The notes beneath the pieces were generated by a model that did not search any database, had not been told where the DNA came from, and saw only the letters and a list, made by a program, of their open reading frames with translations. Positions 34,343 through 42,803 of a DNA stretch of 64,000 nt are shown here, one piece after another. Location of the stretch: the NCBI GenBank assembly GCA_902825945.1, contig CADECY010000005.1, positions 1 to 64,000 of the forward strand, in the 5' to 3' direction. This stretch comes from an uncultured Acidobacteriota bacterium. GTDB lineage: Bacteria; Acidobacteriota; Terriglobia; Bryobacterales; Bryobacteraceae. Within the stretch, counting starts at the first letter, position 1. Every line of letters starts with the position of its first letter. The position numbers were made by a program, and so were the translations under genes.

Positions 34343-35600
34343 GGACTTCGTATCGCCCGGCAAGGCTGGATCGCGAGCCCGCGAATCGGCGCTCACCCGA
34401 TGGTCTCGCGACCTCGTGTTCGGGCAACTGCGCCGGCTCCGCGAGGGGCGAATCACGGTGACTGACTCCACCGGATCGCACCGCTTCGGCGGCAACGCGG
34501 GTTTGCAGACATCGGTCTCGGTGGAGGATTTCGGCTTCTACCGGAAAGTGCTTTCCGGCGGAAGTCTGGGGGCCGCCGAGTCCTATATGGCTGGCGAGTG
34601 GTCCACATCCGATCTGACGGCCCTGTGCCGCATCATGATTCAGAACGCGGACGTGATGGACTCGATGGAATCCGGCTGGGCCCGTGCCGGCTCGCTTGCC
34701 TCCCGTGCCTTTCATTGGCTGCGCCGCAACTCGAAGAGCGGCAGCCGCGACAACATCCACGCCCACTACGACCTCGGCAACGACTTCTTCCGGATTTTTC
34801 TCGACGACACGATGACCTACTCGTGCGGCGTCTTCGAGACCCCGGAAACACCGCTCCGCGATGCCTCCATCGCCAAGATCGACCGGCTGTGCCGCAAGCT
34901 CGACCTTGGTCCGCGCGACCATCTCATCGAGATCGGGACCGGATGGGGTGCCTTCGCGATCCATGCCGCGACCCGATACGGCTGCCGCGTCACCACGACG
35001 ACGATTTCGAAGGAGCAATACGAGATTGCTCGCGAGCGCATCCGCGAAGCCGGACTCGAGAATCGGATCACGCTCCTGTTCGAAGACTATCGGAATCTGC
35101 GCGGCACTCATGACAAACTCGTCTCGGTCGAGATGGTCGAGGCCGTGGGCCGCGAGTTCCTTCCCGACTACTTCGGTGCCTGCTCGAAACTGCTCGCTCC
35201 GCACGGGCTCATGGCCCTGCAGGGGATCGTCTTCACCGACCATCGCTACGAAGACTACTGCAAGCGCGCCGAGTTCATTCAACGCTACGTGTTTCCAGGC
35301 AGCCACCTGCCGTCCGTCAGCGAGATGACCGGTGTCCTGCGCCGCCACACGGACTTCGCCGTCGAGCATCTCGAGGATCTCTCCGGTCACTACGCGCGCA
35401 CGCTCCGCATCTGGCGCGGCCGCTTCTGGGATCGCATCGGCGACGTCCGCGCTCTCGGCCTGCCGGAGCATTTCATCCGCCTCTGGGACTACTATCTCGG
35501 CTACTGCGAAGCGGGTTTTCTCGAGCGCAATTGCAGAGTCGTTCAGGTGCTGTTGGCGAAGCCACGCGCACGGCGTGAGAATCTGCTCGGCGTGATCTAG
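34332..35600 (+). CDS. cfa: Cyclopropane-fatty-acyl-phospholipid synthase family methyltransferase
   Basis: The 422-residue SAM-dependent enzyme has NIHAHYDLGNDFFRIFLDDT, the SAM-binding motif LIEIGTGWGAFAIHAATRYG, TTTISKEQYEIARERI, SVEMVEAVGREFLPDYFGAC and the C-terminal GHYARTLRIWRGRFW and YLGYCEAGFLERNCRVVQVL. CFA-type enzymes add a methylene group to unsaturated fatty acyl chains in membrane phospholipids. The ATG overlaps the DUF1365 stop by 11 bp. With its two upstream neighbours it forms a conserved lipid-modification operon. Confidence 0.92.
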   Translation: MLIKDFVSPGKAGSRARESALTRWSRDLVFGQLRRLREGRITVTDSTGSHRFGGNAGLQTSVSVEDFGFYRKVLSGGSLGAAESYMAGEWSTSDLTALCRIMIQNADVMDSMESGWARAGSLASRAFHWLRRNSKSGSRDNIHAHYDLGNDFFRIFLDDTMTYSCGVFETPETPLRDASIAKIDRLCRKLDLGPRDHLIEIGTGWGAFAIHAATRYGCRVTTTTISKEQYEIARERIREAGLENRITLLFEDYRNLRGTHDKLVSVEMVEAVGREFLPDYFGACSKLLAPHGLMALQGIVFTDHRYEDYCKRAEFIQRYVFPGSHLPSVSEMTGVLRRHTDFAVEHLEDLSGHYARTLRIWRGRFWDRIGDVRALGLPEHFIRLWDYYLGYCEAGFLERNCRVVQVLLAKPRARRENLLGVI

Positions 35601-35658
35601 TGGTGTGCCAGCGAGGCCGCACCTTCTCGATTCGTTCGATAGATGCGACACTGTCGGA

Positions 35659-36104
35659 TTGCTGCCATCGCGAGTACTCGGCACGGCTGTGTTCATGCTT
35701 GCATGCACCCAGGCACTTCTGTACTTGTTGATGACACTGTGGCCCGGGGTGAATTGGCTGCTCGCCCTCGAGCCGCGCATGGAATGTTCCTGGCCGAGAC
35801 GAGCATCACTGGTGCCGGAGGGCTACCCGGACTGCCGCGATGGCTCTCCGCGGGCCTGCTCGGATGGTCCGCATTTGGAATCCTCGAGGGACGGATTTCT
35901 CGCTATGTCTGCGTAGAAGTCGTCTTGTCGATACCTCAGGTGTTGTTCGCCTTCACGATCGTTGCGGCGAACCTGGAGCCGAGCCACGGATTTTCGATTC
36001 TCGAGTTGGCGATGCCGGGGCTGGTCTTCTTGGTGTTCAGCTTGACTCCGTTGATTCTCGCTATTCGCATCGGCAGGCGGCGCGATCCGGGCTCGACGAT
36101 CTGA
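35659..36104 (+). pseudogene. Small integral membrane protein split by a likely single-base deletion
   Basis: Two adjacent frames each hold half of a plausible membrane protein. Frame 1 (from TTG 35659) encodes VLGTAVFMLACTQALLYLLM and GVNWLLALEPRME. Frame 3 from about 35784 encodes MFLAETSITGAGG, WLSAGLLGWSAFGILEG, VVLSIPQVLFAFTIVAANL and MPGLVFLVFSLTPLILAI. One missing base near 35783 would join them into a protein of about 149 residues with four hydrophobic segments. Read alone, the second half (ATG 35784 to 36104) gives 106 residues. It lies just after cfa. I do not recognise the family. Confidence 0.5.
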
Positions 36105-36132
36105 TTCTGCTCGAGATCCCCGTCGAGAGCTG

Positions 36133-37041
36133 CTACTCTGGCAGGCTGGCCGCCAAAGCAGCCGCGCCCACCACGCCATCCTCGACCTGCGACCTCCTGA
36201 TCTCCACTCCTCGCGGCAGCATCACTCGCACGCGCTCTCCGATCTCTCGCCGCAAAGGCTCCCACAACATCGGGCCCGCACCAGCAATGTTTCCGCCGAG
36301 GATAATCGCTTCTGGATCGAGCGCTAGGGCCAGTCCCGCGATGGCCGACCCCAACAGGAACGTCGCGCGCGACACGATGTGAGCCGCCACTCCGTCACCG
36401 GCCTCCGCCGCTTCGAAGACCGCGGCGCAGGAGGGCGCGTGCCGCAACGCCGTGGCCAGCGAACGATGCGTCGCCGAATACGCGGCGGCCTCGATCGCCC
36501 GCGCCGAGAACAAGGTCTCGAGGCAGCCACGGTTGCCACAGATGCAGGGCACGCCATCCGGATCGACGGTGACGTGACCCAGATGGCCCGCGACGCCAGT
36601 CGCGCCGCGCACGATGCGTCCATCGGAGAGAATCCCGCCGCCGACGCCCGTGCCCAGTGTGAACATCAGCGCGTTGCGCAGCCCGCGCGCCGCGCCCCAC
36701 ACCACTTCGCCCGCGAGCGCCACGCGGGCGTCGTTATCGGCGATCGCCGGCTGCCGGATTCCGGACACTTCAGTCAGGGACAGACCCTCGAGATACGACA
36801 CCGGTCCGGGAGACACCTGCACGACGGTCGTCGATGGATCGATCAGCCCTTTGCACCCGATGCCCGCCGCCGTTACGCTCTCATCGGCTACCGCGGCCAC
36901 CAGCGCCGGCACCTTCGAAGTGAACTCGGCGAGCGAGGCGGGAGTGGCGATCGACGCACGAGCCAGAACGCGTCCTTCCGGATCGACCCGCGCCGCCTTG
37001 ATCTGCGTGCCGCCGATATCGAGCCCGAGCAGAGTCTTCAC
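36133..37041 (-). CDS. ROK family sugar kinase (glucokinase-like)
   Basis: The 302-residue protein has the phosphate-binding N-terminus LLGLDIGGTQIKAARVD, the ROK signature GVAGHLGHVTVDPDGVPC, and the zinc motif CICGNRGCLE. An aspartate suited to be the catalytic base lies in IADNDARVALAGE, and ALDPEAIILGGNIAGAG is the C-terminal ATP site. It phosphorylates a hexose, most likely glucose or an N-acylhexosamine. The GTG start overlaps the cyanophycinase-like stop (GTGA). Confidence 0.9.
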   Translation of the reverse strand: MKTLLGLDIGGTQIKAARVDPEGRVLARASIATPASLAEFTSKVPALVAAVADESVTAAGIGCKGLIDPSTTVVQVSPGPVSYLEGLSLTEVSGIRQPAIADNDARVALAGEVVWGAARGLRNALMFTLGTGVGGGILSDGRIVRGATGVAGHLGHVTVDPDGVPCICGNRGCLETLFSARAIEAAAYSATHRSLATALRHAPSCAAVFEAAEAGDGVAAHIVSRATFLLGSAIAGLALALDPEAIILGGNIAGAGPMLWEPLRREIGERVRVMLPRGVEIRRSQVEDGVVGAAALAASLPE

Positions 37042-37817
37042 GGCAGCTTCTTCCGCGCGGCAAGATCGAACTTGTCGCCCGGATCGAGGAAGTAATAATC
37101 GCGCCCGTGTGTGTAGATCGCGACCTTGCTCGCACCGATCACCTCGAACCGGTCGCCCTGCACCACGATCGCGGTGGACTCGTCGATACCGATCCCGAGG
37201 AGTTGCGGATGCTTCGTCACCACCGGAATCATGTCACGCTCTCGCTTGCGGCGGATCAAGTGTTGATCGACGGCGACGTTGCGAAGGTACCCAAAACCCT
37301 TCTCGTAACCGGGCGCCATCATGACGGTATTGCCCTCTCGCGCTCCACGCACCAGGTACGATCCCTGAATAGTCGCGCCCGCGGAACTTCCCGCGATCAC
37401 GCCGCCGCGCGCCAGTACGCCTTCAAGTTCGCGCTGCACGCGCGTGTCCAAGTAAGAGTCCACGAGGCGCCATTGACGCCCGCCCGGAAAGAAGACGCCG
37501 CGCGCACGCTTGAGCGGCTCCACGAACGTTTCCGAATCGGCCACCGCGCGATCACGCGTGTGCAGCACCGTGACATCGGTGCAGCCCGCCGCGTGGAGGA
37601 AGGCGGCGCCGCCCCAACTCTGTCCGTAGGTGTCGGCTTCACCCGCCGTCGGAATCACGACGATCGGCGAGGAAGGGCCGCCAGCTAGATCGATGAACTT
37701 CTTCACGATCCGCGGCCCGAGGGTGCCGCCTCCGATCACCACGAGGGATCCCCGCTCGGGACCGACGGCTTGAGCGTGCGCCGCCAGCGCAGCCAAGAGA
37801 AAAGCGGAAAAGCGCAT
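37038..37817 (-). CDS. Cyanophycinase-like peptidase (family S51), secreted
   Basis: The 259-residue protein has signal peptide MRFSAFLLAALAAHAQ. Its S51 core carries GSLVVIGGGTLGPRIVKKFI, GVFFPGGRQWRLVDSYLD and the nucleophile motif VIAGSSAGATIQGSYLVRG. S51 enzymes cleave cyanophycin or Asp-dipeptides. The true substrate is not clear, because many such secreted homologues occur in organisms with no cyanophycin synthetase. It overlaps the kinase stop by one base (TAATG). Confidence 0.85.
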   Translation of the reverse strand: MRFSAFLLAALAAHAQAVGPERGSLVVIGGGTLGPRIVKKFIDLAGGPSSPIVVIPTAGEADTYGQSWGGAAFLHAAGCTDVTVLHTRDRAVADSETFVEPLKRARGVFFPGGRQWRLVDSYLDTRVQRELEGVLARGGVIAGSSAGATIQGSYLVRGAREGNTVMMAPGYEKGFGYLRNVAVDQHLIRRKRERDMIPVVTKHPQLLGIGIDESTAIVVQGDRFEVIGASKVAIYTHGRDYYFLDPGDKFDLAARKKLP

Positions 37818-39466
37818 TATTGTTCCCAGTTGACCGCCATGTTCGTGATTACCTGATCCTTGATTTCGACATCCTGTTCCTCGTCCGCCGATCCTTGTTT
37901 GCGGAGTACCACGTGGTGCTTTCCGGCGGGAAGTTTCAGGATAGCGGGCGTCACTTCGGTCCGCTGCTGTCCGTCGACGATGATGATTGCGCCGGGTGGA
38001 GTCGACTTGATGACAAGCGTGCCCACTAGAGGATCGAGGCTTGCCGTAACCTGCGATTCTCCCGGAACCTCGATGATCGCCTGGCCGATCCGGTGTCCTG
38101 CGAGCTTGAACCGGATCACCTTTTGCCCGGGCGCGAGTTGCAACTCACAAGGCGTCACGCAGGTCGCAGCCTCGCCGTCGATCGACACCGTAGCCCCGGC
38201 GGGAGTCGTGACGAAAGCAAGCTTCGCTGGCCCGGCCGGTGGCGGCGGCTCCGGCTTGACAGGCGCTGGCGCGGAAACCGGAGCGGGGCCCGCCGGGACA
38301 ACCGGCTGAGCCGCCGGAGATGATATCGGTGTCTCGGCGGGCTCGGGCTTCACTTCCTGGACCGGTGGCGAAAGCTTCTTTTCCTCAATTGGCGGAGGCG
38401 GCTCGACTTTGGTTGGAGGCTTCGTTAGCACGAACGCGATCGCCGCCGCCACCGCGACGCCCAATACCCAGGGCGGCCAACGCCGGCCGGAAGGCGCGCC
38501 AACCTCGGTATTGTCGTCGAGCCGCCGCGCGCGGGGTGCTGGCGCCGCTTCCGGTTTCTTCTCGACAACGAAATCCGCAGTGACTCCCGAACCTGGATCG
38601 GTGGGCGAGTCGCCCGAGTCTCCGCGCGCGACCGGCGACCATTCCGGGCTTTCCGAGAGCGCCTTGGCCAGTGCTTCCACGAAGCTGACGCAATCGGCGA
38701 ATCGCATCGCCGGTTGCTTCGACAGCGCGCGCCGGATTGCCGCGTCCACCGCCCCGGAAAGACTCGGATTCAGATGGGTCACCAGGTCCGGCTCTTCCCG
38801 CGCGATCTTGAAAACGAGCGACGCCATGTTCTCCGCCGTGAACGGTTTCGAACCGGTTACCAGTTCGTAGGCGATCACCCCGAGCGCGAACTGATCGGAG
38901 CGTCCGTCGAGCGTCTTCGACTCGATTTGCTCCGGCGACATGTAGCTCGGCGTGCCCATCACGATGTCGGTCTTGGTGATCTGTTGCGACAGGATTTTGG
39001 CCACGCCAAAGTCCGCCACCTTTACCTTGCCGCCTTCGGCGAGCATGATGTTGCCGGGCTTGATGTCGCGATGCACGATGCCGTTGCGCGCCGCGTAGTC
39101 GAGCGCTTCAGCCGTTTGGCGCAGAATGGGAATGAGCCGCTCCCGGCCGGGAGCACCCTCTCGCGTGACGATCTGTTCGAGCGTCGGCCCGTCCACGAAC
39201 TCCATCGCGATGTAGGCGACCCCGTTCTCTTCGCCCATGTCGTAAATCGTGATGATGTTGGGATGGGAGAGGATTCCGGCCGATCGCGCTTCGCGAAACA
39301 GGCGCTCCCGCAGGCCCGATCGCTCCGATTCGGTTGTCAGGTCGTTCAACCGGATGGTTTTGATAGCGACAGTTCTGCCGATCGCGGGGTCCTTGGCTCG
39401 ATACACGACGCCCATGCCCCCGCGTCCCAATTCTCCCTCGATTTCATAGCGCCCGATGCGCTGCAT
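37817..39466 (-). CDS. Transmembrane Ser/Thr protein kinase with C-terminal PEGA domains
   Basis: The 549-residue protein has a Hanks-type kinase domain at residues 1-270: GELGRGGMGVVYRAKD, the ATP lysine in VAIKTI, HRDIKPGN catalytic loop, VADFGVAKI and GTPSYMSPEQIE. A single membrane span (PWVLGVAVAAAIAFVL, about 335-350) leads to a Pro/Glu-rich spacer. Two extracytoplasmic PEGA repeats follow (TPAGATVSIDGEAATCVTPC, TPPGAIIIVDGQQRTEVTPA). It likely senses an envelope signal. It leads an operon with a peptidase and a sugar kinase. Confidence 0.92.
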   Translation of the reverse strand: MQRIGRYEIEGELGRGGMGVVYRAKDPAIGRTVAIKTIRLNDLTTESERSGLRERLFREARSAGILSHPNIITIYDMGEENGVAYIAMEFVDGPTLEQIVTREGAPGRERLIPILRQTAEALDYAARNGIVHRDIKPGNIMLAEGGKVKVADFGVAKILSQQITKTDIVMGTPSYMSPEQIESKTLDGRSDQFALGVIAYELVTGSKPFTAENMASLVFKIAREEPDLVTHLNPSLSGAVDAAIRRALSKQPAMRFADCVSFVEALAKALSESPEWSPVARGDSGDSPTDPGSGVTADFVVEKKPEAAPAPRARRLDDNTEVGAPSGRRWPPWVLGVAVAAAIAFVLTKPPTKVEPPPPIEEKKLSPPVQEVKPEPAETPISSPAAQPVVPAGPAPVSAPAPVKPEPPPPAGPAKLAFVTTPAGATVSIDGEAATCVTPCELQLAPGQKVIRFKLAGHRIGQAIIEVPGESQVTASLDPLVGTLVIKSTPPGAIIIVDGQQRTEVTPAILKLPAGKHHVVLRKQGSADEEQDVEIKDQVITNMAVNWEQ

Positions 39467-39479
39467 GGCGTGCGGTTCC

Positions 39480-39507
39480 AGTGTACCGCAAGCCGCTTCG
39501 GATACAA
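39480..39507 (-). promoter_or_regulatory. Candidate promoter for the Ser/Thr kinase operon
   Basis: On the minus strand a -35-like TTGTAT (39502-39507) and a -10-like TACACT (39480-39485) are 16 bp apart, shortly before the kinase ATG at 39466. The same bases read on the plus strand contain TACAAT (39503-39508), a possible -10 for ftsY, so the 58-bp divergent gap may serve both genes. Confidence 0.35.
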
Positions 39508-39524
39508 TGTGATTTCCTACCCAC

Positions 39525-40541
39525 GTGCCTCTGTTTCAATCGATTTTCGGGAACAAATCCGGACCCGAAGCCTCCGAACCCCAACCGGAACCAGACGCTC
39601 CCGCCCCGGCGCTGCCCGCGCCCGCGAAGTCGAGCCTGCTCGACAGGCTCAAGCACGGCATTCAGAAAACCCGTGCCGGGCTCGTCGAAAAGCTCGAGGA
39701 CACCTTTCAGGGCAAGAAGCAGATCGACGCCGATCTGCTCGAGGAACTCGAGTACGCGCTGATCTCGGCCGACATCGGCATGAAGACTTCCACCGAAGTC
39801 CTCGAGCGAATCCGTCAGCGAGTCGATCGCAAGCTGGTCAATGACGCCAGCGAGTTGAAGGCGCTCATCCGCGAGTACCTGCTCGAGGTTCTGCAGGGTG
39901 TCGAGCGTCCGCCGGTCCGCGCGGCCGAGCCGCCCACCGTGCTGATGATGGTCGGCGTCAACGGCGTGGGCAAGACGACTACGATCGGCAAGCTCGCACA
40001 CTTCCATCGCAGCGAACAGCGCTCGGTCTTACTCTGCGCCGCCGACACGTTTCGAGCCGCCGCGATCGAACAACTCGAAGTGTGGGGCCAGCGCACCGGA
40101 TTCGAGGTGATCCGCCAGCAACAAGGGTCCGACCCGAGCGCGGTGATGTTCGACGCGCTGCAAGCCGCCAAGGCTCGCAAGACCGATATCGTCATCGTGG
40201 ATACCGCCGGCCGCCTCCACACTAAGAACAACCTCATGCTCGAACTCGAGAAGATGCGCCGCACCGCCCAGCGCGTGATTCCCGACGCCCCGCACGAAGT
40301 GCTCCTCGTCATGGACGCGACCACCGGACAAAACGGACTCGAGCAGGCCCGCAAGTTCACCGAGTCGAGCGGCGTCACCGGAATCGTGCTCACCAAACTC
40401 GACGGCACCGCGAAGGGCGGAGTCGTCATCGCGATCGCGCGCGAACTGGCTCTGCCGATCCGCTTCGTCGGCGTCGGCGAACAAATGGAAGACCTGTTGC
40501 CGTTCGACGCCGAAAGATTCGTGCAATCACTTTTCGAATGA
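39525..40541 (+). CDS. ftsY: Signal recognition particle receptor FtsY
   Basis: The 338-residue SRP-type GTPase has an acidic, Pro-rich A region (residues 10-35), the helical N domain (KHGIQKTRAGLVEKLEDTF), and the G domain with GVNGVGKTTTIGKLA, the DTFRAAAIEQL insertion, DTAGRLHTKNNLM and TKLDGTAKGGVV. It guides ribosome-SRP complexes to the membrane translocon. The start is GTG 39525. The stop overlaps ribD (ATGA), so this essential gene is the lead of a riboflavin operon. Confidence 0.97.
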   Translation: MPLFQSIFGNKSGPEASEPQPEPDAPAPALPAPAKSSLLDRLKHGIQKTRAGLVEKLEDTFQGKKQIDADLLEELEYALISADIGMKTSTEVLERIRQRVDRKLVNDASELKALIREYLLEVLQGVERPPVRAAEPPTVLMMVGVNGVGKTTTIGKLAHFHRSEQRSVLLCAADTFRAAAIEQLEVWGQRTGFEVIRQQQGSDPSAVMFDALQAAKARKTDIVIVDTAGRLHTKNNLMLELEKMRRTAQRVIPDAPHEVLLVMDATTGQNGLEQARKFTESSGVTGIVLTKLDGTAKGGVVIAIARELALPIRFVGVGEQMEDLLPFDAERFVQSLFE

Positions 40542-41647
40542 ACATGACCACCGCCGACTACATGCGCCTCGCCTTCGAAGAAGCCCGGCTCGGGATCGGC
40601 GTGTCGAGTCCGAATCCCACGGTCGGCGCGATTCTGGTTCGTGACGGCCGCGTGGTGGGCCGCGGGCATCATGTCTATCAGGACCGCAAGCACGCCGAGA
40701 TCGTGGCGCTCGAACAGGCGGGTGGCGAGGCCAATGGCGCCACGCTCTACATCACGTTCGAGCCGTGCTGCCACACTGGCCGCACCGGACCCTGCACGCG
40801 CGCTCTGATCGACGCCGGGGTCGTCCGAGTGATTGCCGCGATGCAAGATCCCAATCCTCTCGTCTCCGGCAAGGGCATTGCCGAGTTGCGCGCGGCGGGT
40901 GTGGAGGCGAGCGTCGACGAATCCTTTACGCGGACAGCCGAGAAGCTCAACGAGGAGTTCGCGCACTTCATGCGGACCGGGCGGCCGCTTGTGACGCTCA
41001 AGGCCGCCTTGACGCTCGACGGCAAGATCGCCGCGCCCGAGGATAACTCCGGCTGGATCACGAGCGCGCAGGCTCGCTTGCACGTTCAGGAACTGCGCCA
41101 TCGCTCCGATGCGATCGCCACGGGCATCGGAACGCTGCTCGCCGACGATTGCCTGCTCACGGATCGCACCGCGCGGCCGCGCAGCCGTCCCCTGCTGCGC
41201 ATCGTGATGGATTCGCATCTGCGGATTCCGCTTCATTCCCGCATGGTCGAGACCTGCCACAACGACGTGCTGGTGGTGACGACATCGCTCGCGCCCGCCG
41301 ACCGCAAGACGGCGCTCGAAGCGCGCGGAGTCCGCGTCATCGCCTGCGATCACCCGAACGGCCGCACCGATTTCCGCAAGCTCTCTGATTGGCTGGCGAA
41401 AGAGCGCTACCTGTCGATGATGATCGAAGGCGGCAGCAAGTTGAATTGGAGCGCCCTCGAATCGGGCGTGGTCGACAAGATCTTCTTCTACTACGCGCCG
41501 AAAATTCTCGGCGGCATGACGTCGCTGCCGGTCGCCGGCGGAACGGGCCGCCTCCGCCGCTCCGACGCGATCCGCTTCCGCGACGTGCAACTCCACCAAA
41601 TCACGCCGGCCGAATTCGCCGTCGAGGCGTGGCACGATAAAGGCTGA
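40538..41647 (+). CDS. ribD: Bifunctional riboflavin deaminase/reductase RibD
   Basis: The 369-residue protein has an N-terminal deaminase with zinc site HAEIVALEQAG and EPCCHTGRTGPC. Its C-terminal HTP reductase domain has VTLKAALTLDGKIAAPEDNS, AIATGIGTLLADDCLLTDR and MMIEGGSKLNWSALESGVVD. It carries out steps 2 and 3 of riboflavin synthesis (deamination, then ribosyl reduction of the pyrimidine). It is coupled to ftsY by a 4-bp overlap and is one base upstream of ribE. Confidence 0.97.
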   Translation: MNMTTADYMRLAFEEARLGIGVSSPNPTVGAILVRDGRVVGRGHHVYQDRKHAEIVALEQAGGEANGATLYITFEPCCHTGRTGPCTRALIDAGVVRVIAAMQDPNPLVSGKGIAELRAAGVEASVDESFTRTAEKLNEEFAHFMRTGRPLVTLKAALTLDGKIAAPEDNSGWITSAQARLHVQELRHRSDAIATGIGTLLADDCLLTDRTARPRSRPLLRIVMDSHLRIPLHSRMVETCHNDVLVVTTSLAPADRKTALEARGVRVIACDHPNGRTDFRKLSDWLAKERYLSMMIEGGSKLNWSALESGVVDKIFFYYAPKILGGMTSLPVAGGTGRLRRSDAIRFRDVQLHQITPAEFAVEAWHDKG

Positions 41648-41648
41648 G

Positions 41649-42278
41649 ATGTTCACCGGAATCGTCGAGGAAACGGGAACGATCGAGCGCATCGAATCAT
41701 CTCCTGTGGGCGCGCGCCTGCGAATCTCCTGCCGCGCGGTTTTGGCCGATGCGTTTCCCGGCTCGAGCATCGCTGTCAACGGAGTCTGTCTCACCGCGCT
41801 CGATCCGGCGGCGGAAGCCTTCTCGGCGGATCTCGCACCGGAAACCCTCGCCCGTACCAACCTCGGCGATCTGAAGCCCGGGTCGATCGTCAATCTCGAA
41901 CGCCCGCTTGCGCCCAGCGGCCGCCTGAGCGGGCACATCGTGCAAGGCCACGTCGATGGCACCGGAGAACTGCTCGCGATCGAACCGCTCGGCGAGGACA
42001 ACTGGTGGCTCACCGTTCGGATTCCCGAAGATCTCGATCGCTACCTCGTCTACAAGGGCTCGATCTGCCTCGACGGCATCAGCCTCACCATCGCGCGGAT
42101 CGAGGATCGCGTGCTCACCTGCACCATCATTCCGCACACGATCCGCCACACGAACCTGCGGGCAAGGCGCCCCGGAGATCGCATCAATATCGAGTGCGAC
42201 ATCCTCGCCAAGCATGTCGAGAAGCTGCTATCGCGGCTGGAGGCACCATGGCTCTCGAATTCACAACCTCGTACCTGA
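41649..42278 (+). CDS. ribE: Riboflavin synthase, alpha subunit
   Basis: The 209-residue protein contains two lumazine-binding beta-barrel repeats: MFTGIVEETGTIERIE with VNGVCLTALDP, and HIVQGHVDGTGELLAIE with LDGISLTIARIED. It dismutates two 6,7-dimethyl-8-ribityllumazine molecules to riboflavin. The segment PGDRINIECDILAKHVEKLL matches the usual C-terminus. The ATG follows the ribD stop by one base. ribBA and ribH are not in this window. No FMN riboswitch is evident upstream of the operon. Confidence 0.97.
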   Translation: MFTGIVEETGTIERIESSPVGARLRISCRAVLADAFPGSSIAVNGVCLTALDPAAEAFSADLAPETLARTNLGDLKPGSIVNLERPLAPSGRLSGHIVQGHVDGTGELLAIEPLGEDNWWLTVRIPEDLDRYLVYKGSICLDGISLTIARIEDRVLTCTIIPHTIRHTNLRARRPGDRINIECDILAKHVEKLLSRLEAPWLSNSQPRT

Positions 42279-42796
42279 CCGATTCGCTCTCGCTGTTCCG
42301 CTACTACAAGAAGCTCGCCGAAGGCGCGATCGCGCAGGTATCGGAGGAGCAACTGCAAACGGCTCTCGACGCGGAGGGCAACTCGATCGCGATCCTCGTG
42401 AAGCATATGTCCGGCAACATGCGGTCCCGCTGGACGGACTTCCTGACCACCGACGGCGAAAAGCCCGATCGCAACCGCGACACCGAGTTCGAGGGTGCTC
42501 CGGCCACTCGTGCCGAGATGATGGCCATGTGGGAGAAGGGCTGGACAATCCTGTTCTCCGCGCTCGGGCCGTTGACCGATACCGATATGTCGCGGGCCGT
42601 GCTGATCCGCGGCGAGCGGCATTCTGTCATGCAAGCGATCAACCGTCAGTTGGCTCACTACGCCTATCACTGCGGCCAGATCGTCGTGATCGCACGCGCC
42701 TTCTCCGGTGGTGGCTGGAAGAGCCTGAGCGTACCGAAGGGCCGCTCGGCGGCGTTCAACCAGGCGGTCGCCACGGGAGACGCGAGTCAGCGGTAG
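42248..42796 (+). CDS. DUF1572/DinB-like four-helix protein
   Basis: The 182-residue protein starts MALEFTTSYLTDSLSLFRYY and continues ILVKHMSGNMRSRWTDFLTT, NRQLAHYAYHCGQIVVIARA and WKSLSVPKGRSAAFNQAVAT, which fits DUF1572 of the DinB superfamily. A possible metal site uses His in LVKHMSGN, HYAYH and related positions. It starts at ATG 42248, with GGAGG 5 bp upstream, and overlaps ribE by 31 bp. The function is unknown, possibly bacillithiol- or metal-dependent transfer like other DinB proteins. It is the last gene of the ftsY operon. Confidence 0.87.
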   Translation: MALEFTTSYLTDSLSLFRYYKKLAEGAIAQVSEEQLQTALDAEGNSIAILVKHMSGNMRSRWTDFLTTDGEKPDRNRDTEFEGAPATRAEMMAMWEKGWTILFSALGPLTDTDMSRAVLIRGERHSVMQAINRQLAHYAYHCGQIVVIARAFSGGGWKSLSVPKGRSAAFNQAVATGDASQR

Positions 42797-42803
42797 AAGG
42801 TTC

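Noticed and set aside
34242..35780. 512-codon antisense frame over cfa
   Set aside because: Mirror of a conserved methyltransferase; no independent support.
39815..42013. Long antisense open frame (732 codons) across ftsY, ribD and ribE
   Set aside because: It lies fully opposite three well-recognised genes; the translation is low-complexity Arg/Ser/Ala/Gly with no motifs, as expected from high GC.
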